Below the pieces are notes generated by a model, which saw only the letters and a program-made list of their open reading frames with translations, ran no database searches and was not told where the DNA came from. A DNA stretch of 31,372 bases, taken from NCBI GenBank assembly GCA_031376455.1, contig JANMDU010000079.1, forward strand, positions 1-31,372, read 5' to 3'. The position numbers were made by a program, and so were the translations under genes. Below, in pieces: positions 31,119 through 31,372 of the stretch; the first letter of the stretch is position 1, and every line of letters begins with the position of its first letter. The stretch is from JANMDU01 sp031376455. Its GTDB lineage: Bacteria; Pseudomonadota; Gammaproteobacteria; Burkholderiales; Burkholderiaceae_C.

Positions 31119-31318
31119 TCAAGGCTTCGCTGATCGCAGTGAAGAAAAGCAAAAAAGAGTTAAATCTGATTTGTTGTTACTTAAAAAATTACAGCCGATA
31201 AGCGTGGGTGTTTGAAGGCAATTGCCGAAAACGTCAGAGTTGAAAGACCGAGACACAAACACTCATGAGAAATTGTATGAAGATATAACTTCTTCAATTC
31301 CGATTGAGTAACAAGCTC

Positions 31319-31372
31319 AAACGAGAGAGTTTGATCCTGGCTCAGAATGAACGCTGGCGGCATGCTTTACAC
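31319..31372 (+). rRNA. 16S ribosomal RNA, first 54 bases
   Basis: AGAGTTTGATCCTGGCTCAG at 31326-31345 is the universal 5' primer site of 16S rRNA; counting back as in E. coli puts the mature 5' end near 31319. The next bases, AATGAACGCTGGCGGCATGC, fit a betaproteobacterial 16S, with A where most Burkholderiales have ATTGAACG. The gene continues beyond the window. Confidence 0.95.

Noticed and set aside
31181..31363. Minus-strand open frame of 60 codons overlapping the 16S start
   Set aside because: Lies in the rRNA leader and gene; not coding.

Overview
The window looks like a chromosomal segment of a betaproteobacterium of the order Burkholderiales, most like the Comamonadaceae. The main reasons are the gene orders rsmB / DUF4390 protein / NtrY-type kinase and ubiH-like / dsbC, the three-part pntAA-pntAB-pntB transhydrogenase, the MlaFED-like cassette with a PqiC-type lipoprotein, and the first bases of a proteobacterial 16S rRNA gene at the right edge. 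No database could be searched, so the placement is by recognition only.

Layout. 1-2374 (minus): start of a NtrY-like sensor kinase, DUF4390 protein, rsmB. 2554-4188 (minus): flavocytochrome c sulfide dehydrogenase pair (fccB and a monoheme cytochrome). 4305-5947 (minus): LemA-like protein and hemB. 6028-6160 (plus): a candidate small RNA with promoter, hairpins and terminator. 6181-6672 (minus): NudJ-like Nudix hydrolase. 6812-9923 (plus): proton-translocating transhydrogenase operon with an extra 53-residue membrane protein between pntAA and pntAB. 10396-11233 (minus): a small holin-like membrane protein and a conserved hypothetical. 11279-13480: two divergent TerC-family genes, each behind its own yybP-ykoY (manganese) riboswitch. 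The plus-strand copy is interrupted by an in-frame TAG inside a perfect 23-bp-arm palindrome. 13553-16916 (minus): M48 peptidase and a response regulator / histidine kinase pair. 17100-21453 (minus): MlaE-F-D-like phospholipid transporter, PqiC-like lipoprotein and a cyclic-nucleotide-binding protein. 21578-26505: LysR regulator divergent from mmsA, followed by mazEF and a GMC oxidoreductase joined end to end. 26740-30826: ychF and a MOSC protein (minus), then a UbiH-like monooxygenase and dsbC (plus). 30841-31372: three tandem promoters leading into the 16S rRNA gene.

The most unusual thing in the window is a dispersed repeat of about 43 bp, present in nine clear copies and one possible degenerate copy. 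Its core is TAGC, exactly 18 bases, then GCCGGC. Six clear copies lie inside or across the ends of genes without breaking the frame. One encodes most of the DsbC signal peptide, one the C-terminal tail of PntAB, one the N-terminus of the PqiC-like lipoprotein, and others internal stretches of RsmB, the LysR regulator and the GMC oxidoreductase. The other strong leads are the twin Mn riboswitches, the palindrome that interrupts terC, the candidate sRNA at 6063-6160, and the mazEF pair fused into a metabolic operon.
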